Below are positions 46,976 through 55,768 of a DNA stretch of 64,000 nt, one piece after another. Made by a program: the position numbers and the translations under genes. Position 1 is the first letter of the stretch. Each line of letters begins with the position of its first letter. The stretch comes from Erythrobacter sp. (GTDB taxonomy: Bacteria; Pseudomonadota; Alphaproteobacteria; Sphingomonadales; Sphingomonadaceae). The stretch lies in NCBI GenBank assembly GCA_019739335.1, contig CP073261.1, positions 2,780,001 to 2,844,000 of the forward strand, read 5' to 3'. The notes beneath the pieces are model-generated. The model searched no databases. It was given only the letters and a program-made list of their open reading frames with translations, and had not been told where the DNA came from.

Positions 46976-48493
46976 ATGAAGACAATTCGCACCGCCCTGT
47001 CCGCCGGATTTCTCGCCCTTGCGCTTACCGCCTGTGGCCTCTCGCCCGAGGAGCGGCTCGAACGCGCGAGCGAAGCTTTCGCCGAAAACCGCTTCAGCGA
47101 AGCGCGGCTGGATCTCGCCAGCGTATTACAGGGGGACGCGGGCAATGTCGCCGCGCTCGAATTGCTGGCGCGCACGCAGTTGCAGCTGGGAGACGGGGAA
47201 GGGGCGGCGGCAACGCTCGAACGGTTGGTGGCGGCGGGGCGTAGCCCGGATGACCTGCCGACGCTGCTGGCCGAGGCCGAGCTCCTGCGCCGCAATTTCG
47301 AAGGCGCACTCGCGGTCGCCAGCGAATTGCGCAGCGCGGAAGGTGCGCGGATCATGGCACTGGCGCAGATCGGGCTGGGCGACGAGGAAGCTGCTGGGGA
47401 GAGTTTCGCAGCGGGACTGGGCCTGCCCGGCGAACGGTCCCGGCTGCTGGCGGACTATGCGCTCTATGCGCTGGGAACGGGCGATCCGGAACGGGCAGTG
47501 CAGCTCGCCGCCGATGCGCGGGCAGCGGATGCCGAAGGACTCGACCCGCTGGTCGCCAGCGCGCGGATTGCCCAGGCGGGGGGTGAATACGCTGCCGCAC
47601 TGGGCTTCTACGAACAGGCGGTCCAGCATTGGCCCGAAAGCCGCGCGGCATTGCTCGGACGGGTAGGGATGCTCGGTGACATGGGCCGGATGGACGAGGC
47701 GCGCCCGCTGATCGAGGAACTGGCCACGCAAACGCCCGACGATCCCGATGTAGTTTACCTGCTCGCCCGATTGTCTGCGGAGGAGGGCGACTGGCAAGAG
47801 GTACGCCAACAGCTGCAACCATTGGAGAACCGCGAGGATTCGCGTCTACAACTGCTCTATTCGCGGGCGCTGCTGGAACTCGACCTGCCAGAACAGGCGC
47901 TCCCCCGGCTGACAACTTTGCTGCGCCGCGCCCCGCATTCGCTGGCCGCGCGCCGCCTGTTGGCACAAGCGCAGCTCGACGCGGGCGATGCCGGCGACGC
48001 TTTCACCACGATCCAGCCGCTGGCGGTTAGCGCCCACGCCTCGGCGCGCGATCTGGCGCTGTTTGCCGAGGTGGCACGCGCATCTGGCCGTTCCGCCGAT
48101 CTGGGCGCGGCGCAATCGGCCGAGCTTTCTGCCGAACGGCTGGCGCATCTGCTCGCGCGTGCCGACGCGGCGATGGCCGACGGCAATTGGCGCGGGGCGA
48201 TCGACGCCTACGAAGACCTGCGCGAGTGGACCGGCAATTCGAATGCCATGGTGCTCAACAATCTCGCCTATGCGCGCGGCCAGGCGGGGGAGGCGGATGC
48301 TGCGATCGAACTGGCTGAACAAGCGCTGGCGCTGGCGCCGCGCAATGCCTCGATCATGGATACGCTCGGCTGGCTGCTGGTGAGCAGCGGCAACGATTCC
48401 GAACGGGGTGTCGCACTGCTGGAGGAAGCGGCAGCGCTTGCTCCGGACAATGCCGCCATCCGCCGCCATCTGGAAACCGCGCGGCAGAGCTGA
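46976..48493 (+). CDS. TPR lipoprotein, PrsT-like (cassette 1)
   Basis: A 505-residue predicted lipoprotein: signal peptide with LALTAC lipobox (Cys near residue 20; +2 Gly suggests outer-membrane sorting) followed by about ten tetratricopeptide-like helix pairs to the C-terminus, for example LAYARGQAGEADAAIELAEQALALAPRNASIMDTLGWLLV near the end. Large TPR lipoproteins (PrsT type) accompany exosortase/PEP-CTERM systems in many bacteria. The gene converges on a PEP-CTERM gene, and the pair repeats just downstream. Its first repeats are visibly similar to the second TPR protein (AALELLARTQLQLGDGEGAA versus AALEVLARTQLAMGLGGDAL). A PrsT assignment is inferred. Confidence 0.82.
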   Translation: MKTIRTALSAGFLALALTACGLSPEERLERASEAFAENRFSEARLDLASVLQGDAGNVAALELLARTQLQLGDGEGAAATLERLVAAGRSPDDLPTLLAEAELLRRNFEGALAVASELRSAEGARIMALAQIGLGDEEAAGESFAAGLGLPGERSRLLADYALYALGTGDPERAVQLAADARAADAEGLDPLVASARIAQAGGEYAAALGFYEQAVQHWPESRAALLGRVGMLGDMGRMDEARPLIEELATQTPDDPDVVYLLARLSAEEGDWQEVRQQLQPLENREDSRLQLLYSRALLELDLPEQALPRLTTLLRRAPHSLAARRLLAQAQLDAGDAGDAFTTIQPLAVSAHASARDLALFAEVARASGRSADLGAAQSAELSAERLAHLLARADAAMADGNWRGAIDAYEDLREWTGNSNAMVLNNLAYARGQAGEADAAIELAEQALALAPRNASIMDTLGWLLVSSGNDSERGVALLEEAAALAPDNAAIRRHLETARQS

Positions 48494-48517
48494 ATTCGCC
48501 CGGGCCAGAATCGAAAA

Positions 48518-48544
48518 GCGCCGCCCCGTTGGGGGCGACGCCTT
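48518..48544. terminator. Bidirectional terminator between TPR and PEP-CTERM genes
   Basis: GCG.CGCCCC (48518-48527) pairs with GGGGCG.CGC (48532-48541) across GTTG with one mismatch. The hairpin is flanked by AAAA on the left (TTTT for the minus strand) and CTTT on the right, between convergent stops. Confidence 0.65.
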
Positions 48545-48571
48545 TCACCAGGAACTTGTCTGAAACCGCGA

Positions 48572-49306
48572 TCAGGCGAAGGTGGGCCGCGCCATTGCCT
48601 TTTCGCTGCCACGGCGGCGGCGCATGAAGCCCAGCGCCGCGAGAGCCAGAGCCATCAGGCCGAGCGCGCCGGGAGCCGGAACCGGAGTGCCGCTGGAAGT
48701 GGTAGTTCCGCCGGAAGACGAGGTCTGCTGGCCGCTTGCCGAGGTCACGTGGCCTGCGCCGGTGATTCCCTGGTAGCGGACGAAGAAATCGTCCAGCGTT
48801 ATCGAAGTCGCATCTGGGCTGAAGAATAGCGACAGCAGACCGCTGCCAGTGCTGCCTTCACTCACGCCGCCCGAATTAGAGCACGAACCGCTGCCGCCTG
48901 ACTTGAAGCAGACATCGACAGCGCCGATCTGGTTGGGATAGCTGGGATCGTTGCCCGAACCGTCAGTGACGAATGCAAATGGGTATGCCCCTGTCGAACT
49001 GGCACCGGAGATGTCGGGATCGACGTTGAAAGCAAAGCTGGAGATGTTCGAGGTCAACCCGCCGCTGGTGGTGTTTTCCATCAGGTAGCTGAAATTGTAG
49101 CTGCTGCCGGTCACGCTTTCGAGCACCAGCGTCAGCGTGCCGGTCAGGTTATCGACGGTGTTGCCTGCATCGCCAGAAAAGCCATCGAAATCGATGCTGA
49201 AGCTCGAGCCGACATCGCCGGAACCAAGCGTGATCGGATCGGCAAGCGCAGGCGTTGCAAAGGCCATGGCGGCGGCTGCGACGGATGCAGAAACGAACTT
49301 GCGCAT
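48572..49306 (-). CDS. Cistern-type PEP-CTERM exported protein (cassette 1)
   Basis: A 244-residue surface protein: signal peptide (about 1-22, ending TPALAD), a beta-rich Ser/Gly/Thr body (SSFSIDFDGFSGDAGNTVDN, LTLVLESVTGSSYNFSYLMEN) with a possible disulfide (VCFKSGGSGSCS), a Ser/Thr/Gly linker and a C-terminal sorting signal. That signal reads VPAPGALGLMALALAALGFMRRRR: a proline motif, membrane helix and arginine cluster of the PEP-CTERM type that exosortase cleaves. The ATG at 49304-49306 has GGGGG upstream. A sigma-54 promoter lies 38 bases upstream. Confidence 0.85.
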   Translation of the reverse strand: MRKFVSASVAAAAMAFATPALADPITLGSGDVGSSFSIDFDGFSGDAGNTVDNLTGTLTLVLESVTGSSYNFSYLMENTTSGGLTSNISSFAFNVDPDISGASSTGAYPFAFVTDGSGNDPSYPNQIGAVDVCFKSGGSGSCSNSGGVSEGSTGSGLLSLFFSPDATSITLDDFFVRYQGITGAGHVTSASGQQTSSSGGTTTSSGTPVPAPGALGLMALALAALGFMRRRRGSEKAMARPTFA

Positions 49307-49343
49307 TGGATTTACCCCCAAGAGAAGTGGTTGACAGGATTCA

Positions 49344-49361
49344 AAGCAATCGCCGTGCCAA
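49344..49361 (-). promoter_or_regulatory. Sigma-54 promoter of the cistern PEP-CTERM gene
   Basis: The minus strand reads TTGGCACGGCGATTGCTT: GG and GC spaced by 10 bases, matching the RpoN consensus TGGCACG-N4-TTGCW exactly. The -12 GC is about 40 bases before the ATG. An almost identical element precedes the other PEP-CTERM gene. Confidence 0.85.
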
Positions 49362-49470
49362 CTGGGGAATTGCGCCGTTACGATGGTTAACGGCCCGCCA
49401 CGAAAGCTTAACTTGTAAAACGGACCGACGATTCACCGAATGTTTGCGCTTGGGCGCTAGACTGCGCTGG

Positions 49471-50580
49471 ATGATCCGTTCGCTGTTCATGCCCGTACTG
49501 GCCACGTTTGGTCTTTCCGCCTGTTCGGTCATGCAGGCCGATCCGCTCGAGAACGCGCAGCAGGCCTTCGCTGCGCAGGACTATGCCGCTGCGCGCGAGT
49601 ATGCGCAGGCGGCGCTGGTGGAGGATGCTCGCGATTATGCGGCGCTTGAAGTACTGGCCCGGACTCAGCTGGCAATGGGGCTGGGAGGCGATGCCTTGGC
49701 CACTCTTGCCCGGATGGAGGAAGCGGGATCGCTGCCTGCCGAGGCCCGCCTGATCGAAGCGGAAGCGCGGCTCCAGATCGGTGAACTGGACGCGGTCGAG
49801 AGACTCCTGGAAGGACAAACCAGCGCCGAAAGCTGGCGGCTGCGCGCCTTGATGGCGGCTGTGGAAGGTGATGAAGCAGGCGCATTGGCTGCTTTTGCGC
49901 GGGGCCGCTCAGGGGACGGCGAGCAGCACCGCCTGTTCACCGCCGAAGCGAATTTTCACCTCATCCGCGGCAATGCCGACGCCGCTCGCGACGCGGTGGC
50001 ACAGGCGCAGCGGCTGGCACCGCAAAGTATCGAAACGCTGTTCGTCTCCGCAAGGCTGGCGCAGTTGCGTGGCGAACCGGAGCTGGCATCCCGCGCCTAC
50101 CTCGCCATTCTCGACATCGCTCCCCTCGATCGGCCCGCACTGCTCGGCGCGATTGCCGAACTTGGCAATGCAGGGCGGGTCGATCTTCTGCGTCCGCTGG
50201 TGCACCGGGGGCGCGAGGCCTATCCCGAAGACATCGAATTCTTCTATCTCACCGCACGGCTCAAAGCCGATGAAGGCCAATGGGCCGAAGTTCGCAACCT
50301 GCTGCAACAGCGCGAGGCGGCGATCTCAGAGCATCCCGACGCGCGTGGCCTTTATGGCCAGGCGCTGCTGGAACTGGGTCAGGTGGAACTGGCGCGAGCG
50401 CAGCTTGCGCCGCTTTATCGCCGCTATCCCGAAAACCCGATGTTCGCCCGTGCCTATGCGCTCGTGCTGCTCGAAAGCGGGCAGGCGGGCGAGGCGCGGC
50501 AGGTGATTGCGCCCTTTGCCTCGCGTCCCGACGCCGAGCAGGCCGACCGCGACATAGCCCATCGCGCCGCCGCCGGCTGA
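49471..50580 (+). CDS. TPR lipoprotein, PrsT-like paralogue (cassette 2)
   Basis: A 369-residue predicted lipoprotein: signal peptide with LSAC lipobox (Cys near residue 18) and a series of tetratricopeptide-like repeats (AFAAQDYAAAREYAQAALVED through EARQVIAPFASRPDAEQ). It is shorter than the first TPR protein but clearly alike at the N-terminal repeats, so it is probably a duplicate. The ATG at 49471 gives the lipoprotein signal; longer upstream reading is antisense to the PEP-CTERM leader. It is divergent from cassette 1's PEP-CTERM gene, so the two promoters share 165 bases, and it converges on the second PEP-CTERM gene. Confidence 0.82.
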   Translation: MIRSLFMPVLATFGLSACSVMQADPLENAQQAFAAQDYAAAREYAQAALVEDARDYAALEVLARTQLAMGLGGDALATLARMEEAGSLPAEARLIEAEARLQIGELDAVERLLEGQTSAESWRLRALMAAVEGDEAGALAAFARGRSGDGEQHRLFTAEANFHLIRGNADAARDAVAQAQRLAPQSIETLFVSARLAQLRGEPELASRAYLAILDIAPLDRPALLGAIAELGNAGRVDLLRPLVHRGREAYPEDIEFFYLTARLKADEGQWAEVRNLLQQREAAISEHPDARGLYGQALLELGQVELARAQLAPLYRRYPENPMFARAYALVLLESGQAGEARQVIAPFASRPDAEQADRDIAHRAAAG

Positions 50581-50617
50581 ACCGGCAGCGATGCGCTGCT
50601 GGTCCTCCGGGTTGGGA

Positions 50618-50947
50618 TCAGCGGTCGCGACGGCGACGGCGTGCCAGGCCGAGGCCCGCCAGTGCAGCAGCCATCAGGCCCAGCGCACCCGGTTCGGGAA
50701 CGGCTGTGCCGCCCGAAGTGGTGGTCGTGGTGTTTCCGCCGGTGGTCGTGCCGCCGGTGGTGGTCGATCCGCCAGTCGTGGTCGTGGTGCTGCCGCCAGA
50801 GGTTCCGCTGCAGGTCTGGTGGCCGCAGCCGCAATAGTGCGAATGGCTCCAGCTTCCCGAGCCCCAGCTCCACCAGGTGGCGCTGGCCGGTGCTGCCATC
50901 GACAGCGCGGCGAGAGAAATGGTGATTGCGGCGATCTTCGTCTTCAT
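50618..50947 (-). CDS. Small PEP-CTERM protein with Cys/His/Trp-rich head (cassette 2)
   Basis: A 109-residue exported protein: signal peptide (about 1-23, ending APASA) and a head with WWSWGSGSWSHSHYCGCGHQTC, which has several Trp and three Cys plus His, possibly metal-binding. A Thr/Gly low-complexity stalk (about 48-78) and the canonical sorting signal VPEPGALGLMAAALAGLGLARRRRR follow. It should be cleaved by an exosortase and attached at the cell surface. It is preceded by a sigma-54 promoter. I know no function for the head. Confidence 0.85.
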   Translation of the reverse strand: MKTKIAAITISLAALSMAAPASATWWSWGSGSWSHSHYCGCGHQTCSGTSGGSTTTTTGGSTTTGGTTTGGNTTTTTSGGTAVPEPGALGLMAAALAGLGLARRRRRDR

Positions 50948-50983
50948 GGTCTTGCCCCCTTTTGATCGGTTAACGCAAAAGGA

Positions 50984-50999
50984 AGCAAGCCGCGTGCCA
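50984..50999 (-). promoter_or_regulatory. Sigma-54 promoter of the small PEP-CTERM gene
   Basis: The minus strand reads TGGCACGCGGCTTGCT: an exact TGGCACG-N4-TTGCT RpoN element with GG-N10-GC spacing, its -12 GC about 38 bases before the ATG. It is the same arrangement as upstream of the first PEP-CTERM gene. Confidence 0.85.
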
Positions 51000-51072
51000 C
51001 GCTAGATAATCAGCGGAAGGCGAAGGTTAACGAATTCAACGCGGTGGGTGGAGTGTCAAATCCGTCGACAAT

Positions 51073-51759
51073 CTAGAGCCAGCTCGCAATCTGCTCCAGC
51101 GGCTTCTTTTTCAGCGCATGTTCGGGCACGCTCGCATCCGCAGCCGGAAGCCCCGCTACTACGATCATCAGCGGTTTCTCGTTGCTCGGCCGCCCGCAGA
51201 TTTCGCGCAGGAACCCCATCGGTGACGGAGTGTGCGTTAGCGTTGCCAGCCCCGCCTCGTGCAGCGTCGCGATCAGCATTCCGCAGGCAATGCCGACGCT
51301 TTCGTTGACGTAGTAGTTCTGCGTTTTTCCGTCCTCGGCGATCCCGCCGCTGCGCTGGGCGAAGCAGACGATCAGCCAGGGTGCGCTTTCTAGGAAGGGT
51401 TTGCTTGCGTCGGTGCCGATCGGGACGAGGGCGGCCAGCCATTCGTCGGACGCCTTGTGCCTTCCGCCATCGGCGCCGTAGAAGGCCCGCTCCTCTTCCT
51501 CCGCCGCCACGCGGATTGCGCGCTTCACTTCCGCTGACCCGATCACGGCGAAGTGCCACGGCTGGTGGTTGGCTCCGCTAGGCGCTGTTCCGGCGGCGGC
51601 GATGGCGTATTCGATCACCGCGCGTGGCACCGGGGCTTCGGCAAAGCTGCGGCACGAATGGCGGGTGCGGAGGCGTTCAAAGGCGGCATGGGCACGGGCC
51701 ACGCGCTCGGCATCGGAATAGGCGGGCAGGGCAGGAAAGGGGTGCTGCGCCTCGCTCAT
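51073..51759 (-). CDS. Nitroreductase-family flavoprotein
   Basis: A 228-residue FMN-dependent oxidoreductase. The N-terminal [15 protein letters not shown] (FMN phosphate site), [53 protein letters not shown] and [13 protein letters not shown] match the nitroreductase family, with a resemblance to the iodotyrosine-deiodinase-like subgroup (BluB-like alternatives seem less likely). The substrate is unknown. The ATG at 51757-51759 overlaps the DUF3052 stop (ATGA), so the two are coupled. Confidence 0.9.
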   Translation of the reverse strand: MSEAQHPFPALPAYSDAERVARAHAAFERLRTRHSCRSFAEAPVPRAVIEYAIAAAGTAPSGANHQPWHFAVIGSAEVKRAIRVAAEEEERAFYGADGGRHKASDEWLAALVPIGTDASKPFLESAPWLIVCFAQRSGGIAEDGKTQNYYVNESVGIACGMLIATLHEAGLATLTHTPSPMGFLREICGRPSNEKPLMIVVAGLPAADASVPEHALKKKPLEQIASWL

Positions 51760-52163
51760 CGCAATTCCTTGCGGATTACCAGCTTAAGCCCGGACCACAC
51801 TTCGTCCACAGCGCACGCCTTCGTATCGATCAGGCCCAGCGACAGGCACACTTCGCGGATCGTGTCCTCGGCTATGTCGGTGGGAACGCCGGAGGCCTGC
51901 TTGGGCCAACTGACCCAGATTTGTCCGTCGACAGCTATGGCTTGGCGCAACATGGCCAACAATTCGGCGAGCAGGGCGCGCTCGGTTACAAAGATGTGCG
52001 CCGAATCCACCCCATCGGCAGGATCGCTGACGAAAGTGAGATCGAGCGCATAGTCGCCGATTTCCTCCTGCACGCTTTCGGGCATGGCATTGAACCACAC
52101 CCGCTGCCCGTCCCTTAGCGAGAGCCTTTTGGCGAGCGGCTTTTCGGAGTATCCCTCGGTCAT
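51756..52163 (-). CDS. DUF3052 family protein
   Basis: A 135-residue soluble protein beginning [24 protein letters not shown], with [46 protein letters not shown] and [17 protein letters not shown]. These are the conserved elements of DUF3052, a family of unknown function often close to DUF-type methyltransferases or purine genes. It follows purL after 17 bases and is coupled to the nitroreductase. No catalytic residue is evident. Confidence 0.85.
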   Translation of the reverse strand: MTEGYSEKPLAKRLSLRDGQRVWFNAMPESVQEEIGDYALDLTFVSDPADGVDSAHIFVTERALLAELLAMLRQAIAVDGQIWVSWPKQASGVPTDIAEDTIREVCLSLGLIDTKACAVDEVWSGLKLVIRKELR

Positions 52164-52180
52164 GACAGGTCAGGGCGGGC

Positions 52181-54415
52181 CTAGCTCTCCATCCACTCGC
52201 TGAAGAAGCTGCGGTGGGCGGCCTTGAGGTCGTCCACCGAAACGCCAAGCAGGCTGTCGCCGCCGGTCGTGCCGATGCGGGTGAAGCCGACTGCGGCCGT
52301 CTCGTCGTTCTCGGTGCCTTTGGCGAGCGCGCGGTTGAAGGCATCGGTATCGGGCACGGTGATGACATAGCGGCCTTGGTCCTCGCCAAACCACCACTGC
52401 GCCTGGGTGAAGCCTTCACCGCCCGAAACGTCCGCGCCGATGCCGCTCGCCATCGCCATTTCGGCGAGAGCCACGGCCAAGCCGCCGTCGGAAATGTCGT
52501 GCACTGCGGAGACCAGCCCCTCGGCGATCAACTGGCGGACGATCCGTCCGGCGGCCTTCTCCAGCGTCAGGTCGGTCGGGGGCGTGCGGCCTTCGTCGCG
52601 GCCGTGGATTTCCGCCAGCCATAGTGACTTGCCCAGATGCGAGCGTTCGGGATCGGGTGTCGCCCATGCCTCGGGCGCGATCAGGTAGATCGTCTCGCCC
52701 GCCGCCTTGAACGGCATCGTCATCATCAGCGCATAATCGTCGATCAGGCCGACCCCGCCGATGGCCGGGGTGGGGAGGATCGCCGAGCCGCCACCAGCCG
52801 CCTTGCTCTCGTTATAAAGGCTGACATTGCCCGACACGATCGGGAAGTCGAGTGCGCGGCAGGCCACGCCCATGCCGTCCAGCGCGTGGACCAGCTGCGC
52901 CATGATTTCGGGCCGCTGCGGATTGGCGAAGTTGAGGCAATTGGTGACGGCGAGGGGCCGCGCACCCACGGCACAAAGATTGCGATAGGCCTCGGCAATC
53001 GCCTGCTTGCCGCCTTCGTAGGGATCGGCGAACACGTAACGCGGCGTGCAATCGGTGGTGATCGCCAGCGCCTTCTTTGTCCCGTGCACCCGCACCACGC
53101 CCGCATCGCCGCCGGTCTGGAGCGTATCCGCCCCGACCTGCGAATCGTACTGCTGCGCAATCCATGCGCGCGAGGAGAGGTTTGGGCTGGCGAGCAGCTT
53201 GAGCAGGTCCGCGCCCACATCCGCGCTGTCCGGGCGATTGTTCATCGGCGCAATGCCTGCCCAGGCGGTGTATTCTTCCTTGGAGAGATAGGGCCGGTCA
53301 TACAGCGGCGCATCGGCGGCGAGCGGACCAAGCGGTATGTCGCAGACCACTTCGCCCTGCCATTCGAGCACCATGTGACCGGTATCGGTGACTTCGCCGA
53401 TCACTGCGAAATCGAGTTCCCACTTGCGGAAGATCGCTTCGGCCATCGGCTCCTTGCCGGGCTTCAGCACCATCAGCATCCGCTCCTGGCTTTCGCTGAG
53501 CATCATTTCGTAGGGCGTCATGCCTTCTTCGCGGCACGGCACCTTGTCCATGTCGAGCCGGATGCCCGCCTTGCCGTTGGTGGCCATTTCCACGCTGGAG
53601 GACGTCAAGCCCGCCGCGCCCATGTCCTGGATCGCGACAATCGCGTCGGTGGCCATCAGTTCGAGGCAGGCTTCGATCAGCAGCTTTTCGGTGAACGGAT
53701 CGCCCACCTGCACCGTCGGACGCTTGGCATCGGCATCCTCGCCGAAATCGGCGCTGGCCATCGTTGCACCGTGAATGCCGTCGCGCCCGGTTTTGGAGCC
53801 GACATAGACGATCGGATTGCCGAGGCCGGTGGCGGCGGAATAGAATATCTTGTCCGCCTGCGCCACGCCCACCGTCATCGCGTTGACGAGGATGTTGCCG
53901 TCATAGGCGGGATGGAAATTGGTTTCCCCGCACACGGTCGGCACGCCGACGCAATTGCCGTAGCCGCCGATTCCAGCGACCACACCCTGCACCAGATGCT
54001 TCATCTTGGGATGATCGGGCCGCCCGAAGCGCAGCGCATTGGCATTGGCCACCGGCCGCGCGCCCATGGTGAAGACATCGCGCAGGATGCCGCCCACGCC
54101 GGTTGCCGCACCCTGATAGGGCTCGATGTAGCTGGGGTGGTTGTGGCTCTCCATCTTGAAGATCGCCGCCTGGCCGTCACCGATGTCGATCACGCCGGCG
54201 TTCTCGCCGGGGCCGCAGATCACCCACGGGGCTTCGGTCGGCAGCTTCTTCAGGTGCAGGCGGCTCGACTTGTAGCTGCAATGCTCGGACCACATCACCG
54301 AGAAGATGCCGAGCTCGACAAGGTTCGGCTCGCGCCCCAGCGCGTGCAGCACGCGGGCATATTCTTCTTCGGACAGCCCGTGCTGGGCGACGATTTCCGG
54401 GGTGATTTCGCTCAT
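52181..54415 (-). CDS. purL: Phosphoribosylformylglycinamidine synthase, PurL subunit
   Basis: ATP-dependent conversion of FGAR to FGAM in purine synthesis, small-PurL type working with PurQ and PurS. The 744-residue protein has [23 protein letters not shown] (His near residue 46), [50 protein letters not shown], then the second AIRS-like half with [18 protein letters not shown] and [17 protein letters not shown]. Family length. Two small genes (DUF3052, nitroreductase) follow it on the same strand, probably as one operon. Confidence 0.97.
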   Translation of the reverse strand: MSEITPEIVAQHGLSEEEYARVLHALGREPNLVELGIFSVMWSEHCSYKSSRLHLKKLPTEAPWVICGPGENAGVIDIGDGQAAIFKMESHNHPSYIEPYQGAATGVGGILRDVFTMGARPVANANALRFGRPDHPKMKHLVQGVVAGIGGYGNCVGVPTVCGETNFHPAYDGNILVNAMTVGVAQADKIFYSAATGLGNPIVYVGSKTGRDGIHGATMASADFGEDADAKRPTVQVGDPFTEKLLIEACLELMATDAIVAIQDMGAAGLTSSSVEMATNGKAGIRLDMDKVPCREEGMTPYEMMLSESQERMLMVLKPGKEPMAEAIFRKWELDFAVIGEVTDTGHMVLEWQGEVVCDIPLGPLAADAPLYDRPYLSKEEYTAWAGIAPMNNRPDSADVGADLLKLLASPNLSSRAWIAQQYDSQVGADTLQTGGDAGVVRVHGTKKALAITTDCTPRYVFADPYEGGKQAIAEAYRNLCAVGARPLAVTNCLNFANPQRPEIMAQLVHALDGMGVACRALDFPIVSGNVSLYNESKAAGGGSAILPTPAIGGVGLIDDYALMMTMPFKAAGETIYLIAPEAWATPDPERSHLGKSLWLAEIHGRDEGRTPPTDLTLEKAAGRIVRQLIAEGLVSAVHDISDGGLAVALAEMAMASGIGADVSGGEGFTQAQWWFGEDQGRYVITVPDTDAFNRALAKGTENDETAAVGFTRIGTTGGDSLLGVSVDDLKAAHRSFFSEWMES

Positions 54416-54530
54416 GTCGCTGCCCTTAGCTTGCAGGCCAGCCTGCCGCTAGTCTGGCGTTGCAAATATCCCGCGCTGGCGTAGTCTGCGTTCAACGGGC
54501 GCGCTGGTTTCTCTTCTGGAGTAATTCGCC

Positions 54531-54995
54531 ATGGCGGTAACTGTGATTGACGGGCGCGTGGAAGCGGCTGAGGTGAAGCGTGAACGAAAGACTTTTTCGC
54601 AGTTTTCGACAATCCGGTTTGCGACTGCGGATGGCCGAGCACACACGATCAAGAACGCGCTCGTAAGTACGGACGTAATTCCGCATTTGAGCCCCGGCAG
54701 CGAGGGAAGGTATTACCTGTTCAGCAGTGCCGATCAGCGCGGTATTTACGGTTTTCGTAATGCGGCAGGCAAGTCGGTCGGCAGCTTTCCGGGCGCTAAC
54801 GAAAAGCTGGCACTTTATGCAACCTTGTTCGCACTGGTGGTCATCGTTATTTACGAGGTATTCGGGGATGGGACGCCGGTGATCCTGCTGATCGCGCTTG
54901 TGCTTGGCGTAATCGGCTACTTCTTCACCCGCAAGGCTCGGATCGAATGCGAAAGGGCCTATGCCGAAGACGGGGCTGCCTTTCCGGTGCGCTGA
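54531..54995 (+). CDS. Small membrane protein, function unknown
   Basis: A 154-residue protein I do not recognise. A soluble N-terminal half (MAVTVIDGRVEAAEVKRERKTFSQFSTIRF; GRYYLFSSADQRGIYGFR) is followed by two hydrophobic spans (about residues 88-105 and 112-132: LALYATLFALVVIVIYEVF; VILLIALVLGVIGYFF) and a short charged tail. A single ATG with a CTGGAG-type site 10-15 bases upstream supports the start. It is divergent from purL and faces the DUF2177 gene. Confidence 0.68.
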   Translation: MAVTVIDGRVEAAEVKRERKTFSQFSTIRFATADGRAHTIKNALVSTDVIPHLSPGSEGRYYLFSSADQRGIYGFRNAAGKSVGSFPGANEKLALYATLFALVVIVIYEVFGDGTPVILLIALVLGVIGYFFTRKARIECERAYAEDGAAFPVR

Positions 54996-55033
54996 CTTCG
55001 GAGTGATGCAGTGGGCACGCGCAGCCACGGCAC

Positions 55034-55432
55034 TCAGGTCAAACGCATCGCCGCCCAGGCCGCCACGCCCGATGCCACCGCCGTGGCAAAGGTGCCCCAG
55101 GCAATATCGGCTATGCTGATGTGAGTCGCCCAGACCTTCATCACCGCCTGGCTGGTCAGGTCGAAAGTCGCATAACACAGCGCCCCCAGCAGTGCGCCGT
55201 TGAAGGCGGCGGTGGCCACGCTGCCGCTTTCGATCCCCGGCTTCACCGCGAACCACACCATCCCGGCGATATAGATCACATAGAACGCTGCCGCCGCGCC
55301 CATGCGGAACTGCTCGGCCATGATGCTGCCGATCACCGGGCGGTAGAGATTGTCGGCCGCCCAGCGCAGCCAGAAGAAGTCCAGCATGCCGAACGCCAGC
55401 GCGGCAGCGAAATAGGCGATAATCCACTTCAT
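55034..55432 (-). CDS. DUF2177 family membrane protein
   Basis: A 132-residue inner-membrane protein with four spans. MKWIIAYFAAALAFGMLDFFWL, AAAAFYVIYIAGMVWFAV, NGALLGALCYATFDLTSQAVMKVW and DIAWGTFATAVASGVAAWAAM match DUF2177 (the DFxWL and YATFDLT elements). Its role is unknown. It is divergent from xseB, with about 60 bases between starts. Confidence 0.87.
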   Translation of the reverse strand: MKWIIAYFAAALAFGMLDFFWLRWAADNLYRPVIGSIMAEQFRMGAAAAFYVIYIAGMVWFAVKPGIESGSVATAAFNGALLGALCYATFDLTSQAVMKVWATHISIADIAWGTFATAVASGVAAWAAMRLT

Positions 55433-55495
55433 CGGGCTCTCCTCAACAGCACCGCAGCTTGACCCTGCGCCCGCGCGCGGTCAATGGTCGCGGGC

Positions 55496-55744
55496 ATGGC
55501 AGAGGACAATCCCAGCATAGCCGACATGACCTTCGAGGACGCGCTGCGCGCGCTCGAAGACGTGGTGCGCCGTCTCGAGAGTGGGGACGTGCCGCTCGAC
55601 CAGTCGATTGCGCTGTACGAGCGTGGCGAGGCTCTGCGGCGCGTGTGCCAGGCGCGGCTCGATGCGGCGCAGGAGCGGATCGAGAAGATCGTGCAAGGCT
55701 CAGACGGCAAACCGACGGGCACCGTGCCCTTCGACGGCGGCTGA
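55496..55744 (+). CDS. xseB: Exodeoxyribonuclease VII small subunit
   Basis: An 82-residue subunit of the XseA/XseB nuclease, which degrades single-stranded DNA to oligonucleotides. It has MTFEDALRALEDVVRRLESGDVPLDQSIALYERGEALRRVCQARLDAAQERIEKI, the conserved two-helix core. The ATG at 55496 was chosen; an in-frame GTG/ATG four codons earlier is possible. ispA follows with about 24 bases between, forming an xseB-ispA-coaD group as in many alphaproteobacteria. xseA is not in the window. Confidence 0.93.
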   Translation: MAEDNPSIADMTFEDALRALEDVVRRLESGDVPLDQSIALYERGEALRRVCQARLDAAQERIEKIVQGSDGKPTGTVPFDGG

Positions 55745-55768
55745 GGGCGGCGGGGGGTGGCACTGCTG

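Noticed and set aside
46976..50947. A complete exosortase/PEP-CTERM locus
   Set aside because: No exosortase, PrsK/PrsR or polysaccharide genes are present in the window, so only substrates and TPR partners are called.
52637..54484. Plus-strand frame opposite purL
   Set aside because: Mirror of purL codons; no motif and no ribosome-binding site.
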